Part shown: piece after piece, positions 9,800-18,829 of the stretch
Position numbering within the stretch: the first letter of the stretch is position 1
Layout of the letters: every line of letters begins with the position of its first letter
Assembly: GCA_009602725.1 (NCBI GenBank)
Contig: WELB01000059.1
Coordinates: forward strand, 416,716 to 455,704
DNA: 38,989 nt
Source: Spirogloea muscicola
Lineage: Eukaryota; Streptophyta; Zygnematophyceae; Spirogloeales; Spirogloeaceae
Direction: 5' to 3'
Translations under genes and position numbers: made by a program
Notes under the pieces: model-generated
Seen by the model: only the letters and a program-made list of their open reading frames with translations
Databases searched by the model: none
What the model was told of the DNA's origin: nothing

Positions 9800-10470
9800 C
9801 AATGCAGGCTGGAGTCATCTTGGGTGGGGCGGCACAGTCTGACCGCCGTGGCGTCTCGGCGTAGCGACAGCGCGGGAGCAGCGGGAGCAGGCAGTGGCAC
9901 GGCGGGCAGCGATGGAGGCCGGCTTCTCGGTGGCCGCCGAGAAGTCCGCTGTCATGCCACTACAGCAGCGGGCGGACGGTCTCCACGCTCGTCGCGTCGA
10001 CCTTTCGGCCACTCCACTGACTTGTGGCCACGTCTCATCTTGAACGTGGTGACAACGGACTTCTACGACGGCTCGCACCCCTCGCAATGTGCCTTCAAGG
10101 CTGGGTATGCGGTGGAGTGCGCTGCCCGGGCAAGGAGTTGAACTACGCTGACCACCCACGGGAACGAGTTTTTTGAGCTCGCCATCGACACCCACAGTGT
10201 GATGGGCGCTCGGTGGTTTGAGCTGCTCAACCAGCTCTCGCGACACGCCATCTCCCGCCGCTGCCATGGTGACCCGGTGGGTTTCCACCTTGCCGGCTCG
10301 CTCGCACTGGTGTATCGAATGCGCCTGTCCGGCCCGCTGCAGAGGTCCATGGCTCGCGTGTTGCATCTGCATGCCAATCGTGCCCTCGCTGCGGCCTCTG
10401 GCTCTGGCCTGGGGTCTCGCTACCAGGAGACCATTTCCTCCGACCTGCGGCTGCTTAGCAGGGGTCAATG
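9800..10470 (+). pseudogene. LINE C-terminal region, copy L1
   Basis: The segment encodes, with several frame changes, the part after the reverse transcriptase. It holds a region with AMEAGFSVAAEKSAVMPLQ and ARRVDLS (compare the 12.7-12.9 kb copy), then AGYAVECAARA, FELAIDTHSVMG and a final helical stretch ending RALAAASG...LLSRG-stop at 10468-10470. This arrangement resembles LINEs with a C-terminal restriction-like endonuclease, such as R2-group or algal Dualen/RandI elements. The assignment to that group is inference. It is 5'-truncated, as LINEs often are. Confidence 0.7.
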
Positions 10471-10965
10471 AGTTTCCTGTTGCGTCGTCTTGTGTCTAGC
10501 TGTGTAACATTCATTTCCGGCATCTTTTGGGCTCTTTGGATTTCGTCCCTTCTTTTAGGGCTGGCCTCTGCCAGCCACTCTTCTCTATGGGCGCAATTTC
10601 TCCTCGAAAGCGGGGAGCGTGTGGTGCCCAGGCCAGCGGAGCGTACGCCGCTGGTGCTGCTGCAGCATGAGATGCTGCTTGATCCCATCTGTGCTAGCTC
10701 TAGCGCTTTGCCTTGGCCTCCTCGACTTTTGTTGATTCCTTTTTCTTTTACAGGCGCTCTTTTGATATCAGCAGCCGCAGCTTTCTTTCTGGGGGCCTCT
10801 TCCAGCCACCGCCCTCTCCTGCGCTTTAGGCCCCTCCGTAATTTGGCCCCTTCGAACCTTGTCATTACTTTTCAGGCTGGCTTCTCACAGCCCTTGCCCT
10901 CATTGGAAGAGCCACTTCTACCAGGAGGTAGAAGTGGCTCTCGCTGAAGCCTTTTAATCCCTATA
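10471..10965 (+). repeat. LINE 3' UTR with repeated short hairpins
   Basis: After the ORF stop, a recurrent word of the form GGGCTGGC-TCT-CAGCC appears at about 10560, 10790 (weaker) and 10874, each able to fold on itself. The same words recur at 38548-38660 after another copy of the ORF end, which shows they belong to the element's 3' UTR. A perfect stem-loop at 10908-10941 lies near the end. Confidence 0.6.
10908..10941. repeat. Perfect 15-bp stem-loop near the LINE 3' end
   Basis: AGAGCCACTTCTACC (10908-10922), loop AGGA, then its exact reverse complement (10927-10941). LINE reverse transcriptases of several clades recognise 3'-terminal RNA structure, so this may be such a signal. That role is inference. 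Confidence 0.85.
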
Positions 10966-11374
10966 TAGACAGTCAGGGGTTAGAATGTCCTGATTGTATT
11001 TGGTTGCTGGGGTTTTGAGACGAAACCCCCAGCACAGAGAAGCACCAAATTCACACGCAGCAGTATGTATACCTTGCCCTGAGGCGCCGCCGACAGGCGG
11101 CGACTCACCTCTCGGTACGGGCCAGCAACTGTCCCTAAAGGGAGCAGCCGATGAAGATCCGCAGGGACGGGTTGCGGTGTCGGGCTGCAACAGCAGGCAG
11201 CAGCAGAACTGCGTCGACGTGCTGCGGCAGCAGGCGGCAGCAGGGCTGCGCCCCTCTCTCTGGCGTGGTCTTCGCTCACTTGGACGGGTGCCCTGACTGG
11301 TCTCAGCCCTACTTATAGTGCTCCATGTGCCACCCTCCCCAGGGGTCTCTGGGAGGCTCGCCTCAAGGCCCACC
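10966..11374 (-). repeat. Truncated LTR fragment, family C, minus orientation
   Basis: The sequence parallels 31390-31790 block for block: CTGGGG...CCCCCAGCACAGAG, GCCCTGAGGCG, CACCTCTC..GTACGGGCCAGC, GCCGATGAAGATCCGC, CAG-rich stretch, then AGCCCTACTT and GTGCCACCCTCCCC. It lacks both LTR tips. It separates LINE copy L1 from copy L2. Confidence 0.7.
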
Positions 11375-13040
11375 TTCGACGTACAGAATGCCTTTAACTC
11401 CGTGGATCGGCAGATTTTTGCCGAGGAGCTAAGGCAGTACTTTCCCACCCTCCTCCCTCACTTCTGATGCATGTATGGCTCGCCATCTGCATTGTCGTGG
11501 GGGGCAGGGAGTTTTTTTGGCTGTTTTGCAGTCAAAGACGGGAACACGGCAAGGTGATCCCGTGGGTGGGTTTCTCTTTGCTCTGGCGCATCACCGTGCT
11601 TTGTGCAACACGGCGAGCGCTCACCCTGGCGTTCTCCTCCCGAGTTACGCGGATGATACCACGCTCCTCGGCCCCTCAGTGGAGGTGCTGCAAGCTTTTG
11701 GCACGCTTCAGCACCAGCTCCAGCTTATCAGGCTTGGGGTCAATCCGGCTAAGTGCTCCGCCTGGTCCCCCATTGGCATCCCTCTTTCCCTCCTCCCCTC
11801 GTTGCCGACATCTTAACAGACTCCAGAGGGTGGCTGGAGGATCTTAGGAGTTCCACTAGGCATTTCTCACTGATGGACCCGTCTTTCACGGAGGGTGCTG
11901 TCCTTGCCCCTCTCCAAGGATACATGGAGGTCCTGACAGAGCTCCCCAGCCTTGGGGACTCTCAGTTGGCAGTGGCCATATTGACCAGGAGTGTGGCACA
12001 GCGGCCGTGTTACCTCCTGCGTACGGTCCCACCGTCGGTCAACTTGGATGCTATCTATGAATCCATTGATGTCAAGCTTCAGCGATGCCTTGCTGATCTG
12101 ATTGCTCACCCACTCCTAGAGCAGTCTCCAGCAGCACTGCTGCAATGTAGGCTGCCATACGTCACGGTGGGCTTGGTCGTCGCCCCTTGGTCCGCTCATG
12201 CCGACCAGCGTACCTTGGCTTCTGGGCTCAAGTGGCTTCGTCCACATCTGGACGATTCCTCCTTGAGCAACAACGCGTATTGGCGCCTCACATCAGTAAC
12301 GTGGTTCAGGGGAGTCTGCCTTTCCAAGTGACTCTCAAAGCATGCCAACAGGACCTCTTTGCCGCATACCCGCCTCCGGTGAATGAGCCTGTTAGTTTTG
12401 CTGCCTGGGCTGACATTTCTGATGTTAAGGCTAATCGCGGTTTTCCCGTGCTGCAGACGAGCAACCGCTGGAGCATCTCCGGAGTCTCCTCCAAGGGGAT
12501 GCTCGAGGCCAGGCTCGGCTCCTATCTGTTTCGTCTCTGGGAGCGTCTGAGTGGCTCCGAGCTTTGCCTTTGCATGCGGGCTTGCGGATGGAAAATGCTT
12601 TATTTCGCCCCGTCTTGGCTTACCATCTCTGTGCTTGGCAGGGGTGACACCATGTGAATGTGGGCTTATTGAGCATGATGCAGTGCTCATGGGTGACCAC
12701 ATGCTCAGGTGTGCCAAAGGCAGTGAGCGCACGGGCTCCCACAACCTCTTACGTGACGCCATGTATGGCTTCGTCAAGGAGGCGGGATACCAAGTGGCGT
12801 TGGAGAGCACCGGGGTGATGCCCGTCCAACTCCGCAACGGGGTCCTTCGGACGAGGCGTGTCGATCTGGTTGGCGTCCCCCTGGGAGATGGCAAGCGGCT
12901 CCTCATGGCCGTCGTCCTAACAAAGCTTCCAGACGAAGAGCCCCTTAACTTCTGAGACCGGCTATGCTGTGAAGGTGGCAGCACAGAAGAAGTTGCACAA
13001 GTACAAGGACCACCCGGCGGGTGATACCTTCTACCCTTTG
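11375..13040 (+). pseudogene. LINE reverse transcriptase and C-terminal domains, copy L2 (5' part)
   Basis: RT motifs appear in order but in different frames: FDVQNAFNSVDR (11375-11410), GTRQGDPVGGFLFAL (about 11535-11580) and the catalytic YADDTTLLG (about 11643-11670). A stretch of about 600 bp of connection follows. Next come a cysteine-histidine segment (CECG..GDHMLRC..R..HN, about 12655-12750) and ARRVDLVG-like text resembling a restriction-like endonuclease core. The frame breaks many times, including a TGA at 11465-11467. The reading stops at FYPL where an LTR begins at 13041, and the C-terminal tail reappears at 16397-16681. The split is therefore an insertion. Confidence 0.8.
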
Positions 13041-14058
13041 TGTAATGAACCAGCCGTTTGGTTAAGCCACATGGCTCTGTTGGCATTACAAGACCGGCCA
13101 TTTGGGACAAGTGGCCAGCCAGGTGGCGGGCTGGCTTGCCGGGCAGGTGCCCCGCCCAGAGGCGGGCCCCGCCCGTGCTAAAATACCCTCGCCAGGATCC
13201 ACCCGTTCAAGGGAGGACCTCGGCCTGCCGCAAGGCGGGCCTTGGGGCTACCCGCTCACACCCCTGGAGGGGGGGTGGCACAGGGAAGCACGAGGAGCCT
13301 TGGGGGCTGAGGCTCGACAAGAAGTTCGGACTGGTGAAGCCCGGGAGCAGCCTGGAAGTCCCAAACAATACGGGTAGCTTTGCTCCACTGTATGAGTAGC
13401 TAAGTACGGTCCGAGGCCCCGGCTTCGTACCGCACGTGCACCCACGTGCACCGCCAGGAGGCGCCGCTTCGCATCCCCTTTGTGCCGTCCAAGGCGCCGT
13501 CCGCTTCGCGTCTTCCTTGTGCCGCCCTAGGAGCCGCTTCGCGTCTCCTTTGTACATACAGCCCAGGGCGCCGCTCCGCGTCGCCCTTGTGCCGCCCAAC
13601 GGGCGTCGCTTCGTTACCCTTTGTCCGGCCCGCCCCTCCTGGGGAGGGCCCTGGGGGCAACCCTCGTCACACCCTCAGGTGGCAGGAGAACCGCTGTAAG
13701 TAGTAGGCCTTGGTCAGCCTCTGAAGTCCGACCAACGCCGAGAGAGACACAGCCCCGCTGCTGCCTAGCCAGCCCCGCTGCTGCCTGCTGCCGCCGCCGC
13801 CGCCACAGCTCTGCTGCTGCCGCCTGCTGCCCAGCCGGTCGCCGCAGCTCGTCGCTGCAGGCCCCGCCGGCTCTCTGTAAGTCTATGGGTAGAGTCACCC
13901 CCCTAGGGCGGTGCCTCAGGGTAAGACTTCCGCTGCGCTCTGTGCGCGTATGTGCGTTGGCGTTCTCTGTATGAGGGTTGTCTCCTAAAGACCCTATGCT
14001 TGAATCCAAACCAGGACATTCTGACCCTAACTGTGTGATCAGGGACAGGGATGTCACA
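13041..14058 (+). repeat. Mosaic 5' LTR (1,018 bp) of nested element G1
   Basis: It starts TGTAATG and ends GTCACA, directly followed by a primer-binding site. The first about 330 bp match the start of the family-A LTRs (29528 onward). About 13370-13690 is a GC-rich minisatellite block found inverted at 30070-30360. The last about 350 bp match the ends at 16224-16396 and 36085-36466. No target duplication was found at the outer ends. Confidence 0.75.
13463..13635. repeat. Degenerate minisatellite, about 35-bp unit, five copies
   Basis: Units contain GCCGCTTCGCGTC followed by CCTTTGTGCCGCC. They lie inside the mosaic LTR. The same array occurs in the opposite orientation at about 30130-30290. 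Confidence 0.75.
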
Positions 14059-14059
14059 T

Positions 14060-14071
14060 TGGTATCAGAGG
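14060..14071 (+). other. Retrotransposon primer-binding site (initiator Met tRNA type)
   Basis: TGGTATCAGAGG lies one base after the LTR end. This is the classic complement of the plant initiator methionine tRNA 3' end. Equivalent sites occur at 24695-24708 (minus), 33277-33288 and 36467-36478. Confidence 0.85.
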
Positions 14072-14262
14072 AGTTCTTGCATCAGTCCGACAATTTCTCC
14101 AATAGGAAGATATCGAAGAACATTTTAATGAATCTCAGCGGTCTTGATATTTAACTTCATAACTACAAAGAGGAATAATACAGCAATAGCTCCTACGTAT
14201 ACTACTAAGAAGATCATGGCAAAAAAATCAAGTCCTAGCGAGTCATGTAAAAGGTTGTGTTG
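14072..14262 (-). pseudogene. nad6: Nuclear copy of mitochondrial nad6 (NUMT fragment)
   Basis: On the minus strand the frame reads LGLDFFAMIFLVV, then YVGAIAVLFLFVVM, KLNIKTAEIH, a TAA stop, and NVLRYLPIGEIVGL. This is the conserved middle of NADH dehydrogenase subunit 6 (a membrane subunit of respiratory complex I), with the plant-type sequence around FFAMIFLVVYVGAIAVLF. The TAA (14126-14128) replaces a conserved Glu (GAA to TAA). The match fades upstream of the LGLDFF block. The stretch is far more AT-rich than its surroundings. It begins immediately behind the primer-binding site of element G1. It is not functional here, since complex I subunit 6 is mitochondrially encoded in this lineage and this piece lacks both ends. 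Confidence 0.88.
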
Positions 14263-16223
14263 TACTGCTGACAGTGCAAGGATCCCTCTGTATTCTGGAC
14301 TAATTTTTATCTGTAAGCGTGGAAAATCTCCAGACTGTACGTGGAGCCGTCATCGGCGAAGCGGCAAGTGTGCCACCCTTTCGCCTTCGACATCCACGCA
14401 CCGGGTCTCCAAGATGCTGAGTCGCTTTTCTTCCCGGCGGCAATATTCATTGCCTGGTCAGTATTCGCCTGCGTAACCACCTGTGTCCGGTGTGTAGCTG
14501 GCCTATGAAGCATGGCATAGCACCCGGTGCCGCAAGTGGGCGGCAATCTGACTGTCGGCCAGGCGCTGGTCTGTACTCTCGCCTGGTGTCCTCCCTCAGT
14601 CTGCTTATACAGATTTGCTGTTTGGGAGTATGATCTGGCAGGCTACCATGTTTTGCTTTGCTTGCCTAGTGCACGGGCCTTGCTCAGCAACACTGTGGTA
14701 GTATTGTCTCAGCAGATATGTCTTATACCTGCTACTGACTTTATCCCTCGGTGTGTTGGTGTAAAGGCATGGAGTCGGCTGACTCAAGCGCGCCATCTAG
14801 TCCCCCTCTGCCGGCTGTTCAACCTGCTAAGGTCGAGGAAGTGGTTTGATGAGCTGTCGGGGCTCCAATCGCCACCCCTGGTTGTCCGACTCCACGGAGG
14901 CTCAGCGCGTTGTGCGCTTGATGGAACAGTATGAGGCTGCTGGTCCAGGGGGACCTGGTAGTAAACCCCGTGTGTGGGGGGGTGCTATGAGATGTGCCAA
15001 CTGCTCGCCTATGTTGTGGGCCGAGCAATTCCTGCATCTTCTGTCGGCTAAGTGCCTGATGCTGCCGGAGCTTTGGTTGGATGTGCCCAACTGTCTCCAC
15101 CTGATGCACTCGTAGTCACGACTGGAGTGTGTCCAGGCATTTCTACCAGCCATGTCTACCTTCCTGTTGCTGCTGGAGTTGCGACTGGACGTGCTTAGCC
15201 ATATCCACCTACCGTGTCGGCTAGGAAAGCAAACAAGAGTAGCCTCAACACCTGACTTTGAGATAGTGGTATGGCTTGCTTGTACGGCAAACCTTTCACA
15301 TCCCGCATGGAGCATGTGACCACCTCTCTGTGTGGGACCCTGCCTTGTGGCAGGCTCCGGTGAAGAAGTCAACCCCTGGGGATCTCATATATCGGGAACT
15401 TCTTCCAAGCTCATTGACCATATTGACAGCATGCTATTCACTTGGCAAAGTATTTGGGCAACAAGTGGTCTGTGTGCCACTAACCGCCCAACATGGCCTG
15501 CATATCAGCTATCAACTGTGCTGCTGTGTTAAACGAGCTGGCTAGTACCCATTTGTCTAGTGTGTGAAACATGAGCTCTTGTGTAGTACAACCCGTTCTA
15601 AGCTGGCCTAAAGTATGGCTTCCTGCCCATGGCCGTCGCGGACTTAGTGGTGAGATCGGTATTGTGTGCTGCCCCAGCATGGGTGATTCCTGCTTTGGCA
15701 CTCGCCTCGCCGTACCTCTGGTGTTGGCAGCTGGTGCGCCCTCACCCTGCTTTGTGCTTGTGCACACTCTAAATGCTGGCAGTATGTTACTTTCCACTAC
15801 GTGCGATGAGGGATGTGGCTGTTCGCCATCCTCATTGACCTCAAGGCCTTGGGCCCTGGTCAGTCGCACTTCAGTGTCACCTACTTCCAGTGGAAATCCT
15901 TGGCTCTCTGCAGCTGTTTGATTGTGTGATGTCACATCTGTGGGCTGAGTAACCTTGCGGAGCCTGGCTTGGCAGAAGTTGTCAACGCCCTCTGCAGCCA
16001 CTACTTGGTCAATCTTCGCCGGTATTACCCGTTGTGATAAGCACGTGTCGTGCCACATGTGGCGGGCATGGACAAGTCCATGTGGCGTCTCAATTTCATG
16101 CTCGAGTGGCCTGCAACGTTGGCCGTTGCTGGGTAGCGAAAATTGCACCATTAGCCCAGCTAACTGCTGAGTATTCCTGTGCACTCCTAGCTGGAGAACT
16201 GCCGGCATCGTATGCCTGCAGCT
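14263..16223 (+). other. Internal region of element G1; no recognisable pol
   Basis: An ATG at 14769 opens a 26-codon frame rich in Ser, Pro and Ala (MESADSSAPSSPPLP...), ending at 14849. In another frame, about 14880-14950, a segment with STEAQRVVRLMEQYEAAG follows. Together they look like a decayed gag start. A minus-strand frame of 251 codons spans 15480-16235 without known motifs. About 15780-16100 matches 37080-37340. No protease, RT or integrase motif is visible, so the element is non-autonomous or deleted. Confidence 0.5.
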
Positions 16224-16396
16224 GGCTAGAGTCACCGCCCTAGGGGGGTGCCAAAGGGTAGAAATTCCGTTGCGCTTTGTGCGCGTATGTGCGTTGGCGT
16301 TCTCCTGTATCAGGGTTGTCTCCTAAACACCCTTTGCTTGTATCCAAACCAGGACATTCTGACCCTAACTGTGTGATTAGGGACAGGGATGTTACA
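16224..16396 (+). repeat. 3' LTR remnant of element G1
   Basis: It matches the last about 170 bp of the LTR at 13041-14058 (GAGTCACC.CCCTAGGG, then TGTGCGCGTATGTGCGTTGGCG, to GGGATGTTACA). The rest of this LTR is missing. The LINE tail resumes at 16397. Confidence 0.8.
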
Positions 16397-16681
16397 ATGG
16401 GTGTTACGGGGGTCGGTGGTCCTCGTTGCTTTCGCTCCTGGCATCTCAAGCTGACCAGCGGCGCCGGGAACAAGGGTGCAGCCCTTCCCGGTGGCTCGGT
16501 ACCTTTGGGTCTTGTGTCCTGCTACCGCATGCATTTGTCTATGTCCCTAGAGCGGTCCCAAGCGCTTGCATTGCACCGCCGCGCTGGTCGCGCCCTTGCA
16601 GCAGCCTCTGGCTTGCGTAGCGGGGTTGCTCTTCCTCTCCTCAGCTCATCTGACTTCCTACTGCTGACACGGGGGTACTAA
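16397..16681 (+). pseudogene. LINE C-terminal tail, copy L2 (3' part)
   Basis: The frame starts at GVTGVGG and ends RAGRALAAASG...FLLLTRGY-stop at 16679-16681. It is clearly related to the ends of the copies at 10470 and 38466. It is the continuation of 11375-13040 across the nested LTR element. Confidence 0.75.
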
Positions 16682-16684
16682 GAG

Positions 16685-17378
16685 TGTAACGATTTTACAT
16701 GGCTGGAATGTCAATGCAGCAGTAATGTATTGACAGATGCCTGGAGACTAGACACCTCATCCGGCTGATACATAAGTTGACTGTCAGTGCCGCAGGAAAG
16801 GCTTGACAGATGCCTGGAGACGGACATTTACCAGGCCGGGCAGTGTGATTTCAACCTAGAGCTGAGAGCGGCGCAACCCGGAGTCGTGACGCGCAAGACA
16901 GCATGGTGCTGCGCTGGAACGGCGACGGGAGGCGGCAGCGCTGTAGACTGCCCTGACGGCGTTGTTAGCCGTTAGTGTCGACGGGAACGATAGACGGCTC
17001 ACGATAGCCTGGGAATAGTGACCGTCAGCTGCTAGTGACTGAGGACCGTCAGTATGGCGGTGGTGGCTGATGGTGGGTAGATTGTCGGTGGTAGCCCGTT
17101 GATAGCCGTCGACAGATCGTGGACGGGTCGTCGACGCTAGACTGGGTGCCAGTTATCCCACCCGGGCCCTTGTGGCCGGGCTCGCAGTCTGTCGGGCTAT
17201 ATAGGGGGCACCCGAGATGGGAGAGGGGGTGAGTTCTTCACCCAACCTCAGACCCCTGGACCCTTGCCCCTGCAGAATCCGTTGCTCATTTTTACCGTTG
17301 CAGCCCCATTCCAATGCCTCCCCGCTTTTCCTTGCGCCGCCGGCAGCCCGGGCTTGGCGATCCACAGCATTCTTTACA
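16685..17378 (+). mobile_element. Solo LTR, family B (694 bp), target duplication AAGAG
   Basis: It starts TGTAACG and ends TTTACA. AAGAG stands at 16680-16684 and again at 17379-17383, a perfect 5-bp target-site duplication. It matches the two LTRs of the element at 32586-35576 over its whole length. A TATATAG box (17198-17204) sits about 180 bp from its end. No internal region is present, so it is the product of LTR-LTR recombination. Confidence 0.93.
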
Positions 17379-17383
17379 AAGAG

Positions 17384-17763
17384 CGCCCTGGCTGCCTAGG
17401 CTGTGGCTCCGTCACGAACACCCGTATGCATCTGGCTGGCTTTCACAAGCGCTCTTATAATAGCAGCAGCCGCTTTCACATTCGAGAAGGCGGACCCAAC
17501 AAGGGAGACACGATCGTGAGGGCGGCGGCGCCGCCCTGCGCGGCGCGGCGCCGCCAGGCGCGTCACAGCGCCACACGCGTCACAAGCATGCCACTACGAG
17601 TCGGGCGGCACCGCCGGCGGGAGCCGGCGGTGCGGNGCGCCGCGCGTCACCGTCGCGCGTCGCCCACGTGGCGCACACGCCAACGATACTGGGGCCGCGC
17701 GCCGTTACTACGCGTTAGCGTTCAATCCAAGCTTGAAGGTCATGTAACGGGTTAAGACGTTAC
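17384..17763 (-). repeat. Remnant of a family-C-like LTR, GC-rich
   Basis: From about 17484, TTCGAGAAGGCGGACCC, a dense GGCGCCGCC stretch, CGCGTCAC words and the ending GACGTTACA (17755-17763) parallel 31790-32206. One N lies at 17636. The first 100 bp weakly resemble 685-760. Confidence 0.55.
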
Positions 17764-17989
17764 ACTCCCAATGGGGGCAATGGAGCCCGAAAATTATTGG
17801 CAAGGTTTGAAGGGGCCAGATTATGAAAGGGCCAGAAGCGCTATCTCAAGGTGCGGGTAAAGTTTCCTGGAAGCGTCTTTCTTCTCGATGCTGGGGCACT
17901 TTGAGGTCAAGAGGGAACAGCGCTTCCGAATGGACTGGTGGCTGTGAGAGGCCAGCCCAAAAATATGGACAAGGTCTGAAGGAATGGAC

Positions 17990-18131
17990 AAGAAGACCCC
18001 CAACCTGGTGGCGTGTGGCTACTGGTGGAGAGGGATGGCATGGCCAGGGATGTGGCTGCGGTGGTGGCGCGGTGCCAGGCTTGCGACCGCGTCCGAGCGT
18101 CCGAACCTCGAGTCCGAACCTCGCGCACACC
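17990..18131 (+). pseudogene. Integrase zinc-binding (H2C2) fragment of a Ty3/gypsy element
   Basis: A frame with GMARDVAAVVARCQACDRVRA matches the W-G-M...C-x2-C part of the integrase zinc finger. Flanking integrase core is absent. It belongs to a family different from A1/A2, where the same site reads CATCQRSK. Confidence 0.6.
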
Positions 18132-18290
18132 TCCGACCTGCGGGCCCAGGCCCGCTTCACTGCGCTGGTGGACAAAGCGGCCTATGAGCAGGCGGTGAAG
18201 CTCCTTCCGCCGCACGACCTCCGAGGGCGCGCCCGGATCCTCTCCGCCTCCTCCCCCGGGGCGGCGGCGTGGTTGTCAGCGCTCCCAATC
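18132..18290 (+). pseudogene. LINE reverse-transcriptase fragment, copy L3
   Basis: An open stretch reading YEQAVKLLPPHDLRGRAR and ILSASSPGAAAWLSALP corresponds to the post-RT segment of copy L2 (about 12490-12560). It is cut exactly where the LTR of element A1 begins at 18291. The continuation is not found on the other side of A1. Confidence 0.65.
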
Positions 18291-18829
18291 TGTAACGAAC
18301 CTCGCCCTGAACACGCAGTTAGAGAAAGAGAGTCCTTATTGTATTCGAGCATAGGGGGTTTAGGGGCCAACCCACTACACAAGGAAGCACTAGCGCATAG
18401 CGCAGCGGAAGACAGGCCCTGTGGCGCCGCCTTGACGGCGGCTCCACCTCCTGGGCGCAGGCCGGCGCAGCAGGCCCCGCAGCGCAGTGTGGAGGCGGCT
18501 GCGGCGGCGAGCAGCAGCAAGGCTGCTCCAAAGCTTCCTCGGCTCGAACTGATTGATGAGCCTCAGCCCCTGAGGCTCCTTAGTGCTACCTGTGCCACCC
18601 CCCCTCCCGGGGTGTGTGCAGGTTCGCCCCAAGGCCCCGCCTTGCGGTGGGCCCAAAGATCCTCCCTTGAACGGGCGGATCCAGGCGAGGGGTATTTCGG
18701 GATGGGCGGAGCCCGCCCCCGGGCGGGCCACTTGCCCGGCCAGGCAGCTGGCGGGTCACCTGGCCCAAATAGTCGGTCATGTAATGTCAACAGAGCCATG
18801 TGGCTTAACCAGACGGCTGTTTCATTACA
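18291..18829 (-). repeat. 3' LTR of A1 (539 bp)
   Basis: Bounded by TGTAAC on the left and ATTACA on the right as read on the plus strand. It contains the palindrome GAGCCTCAG-CCC-CTGAGGCTC common to all family-A LTRs here. Confidence 0.88.

Noticed and set aside
17636-17636. Ambiguous base N as a possible assembly gap
   Set aside because: A single N inside a GC-rich LTR remnant. Flanking sequence continues normally, so there is no sign of a larger gap.
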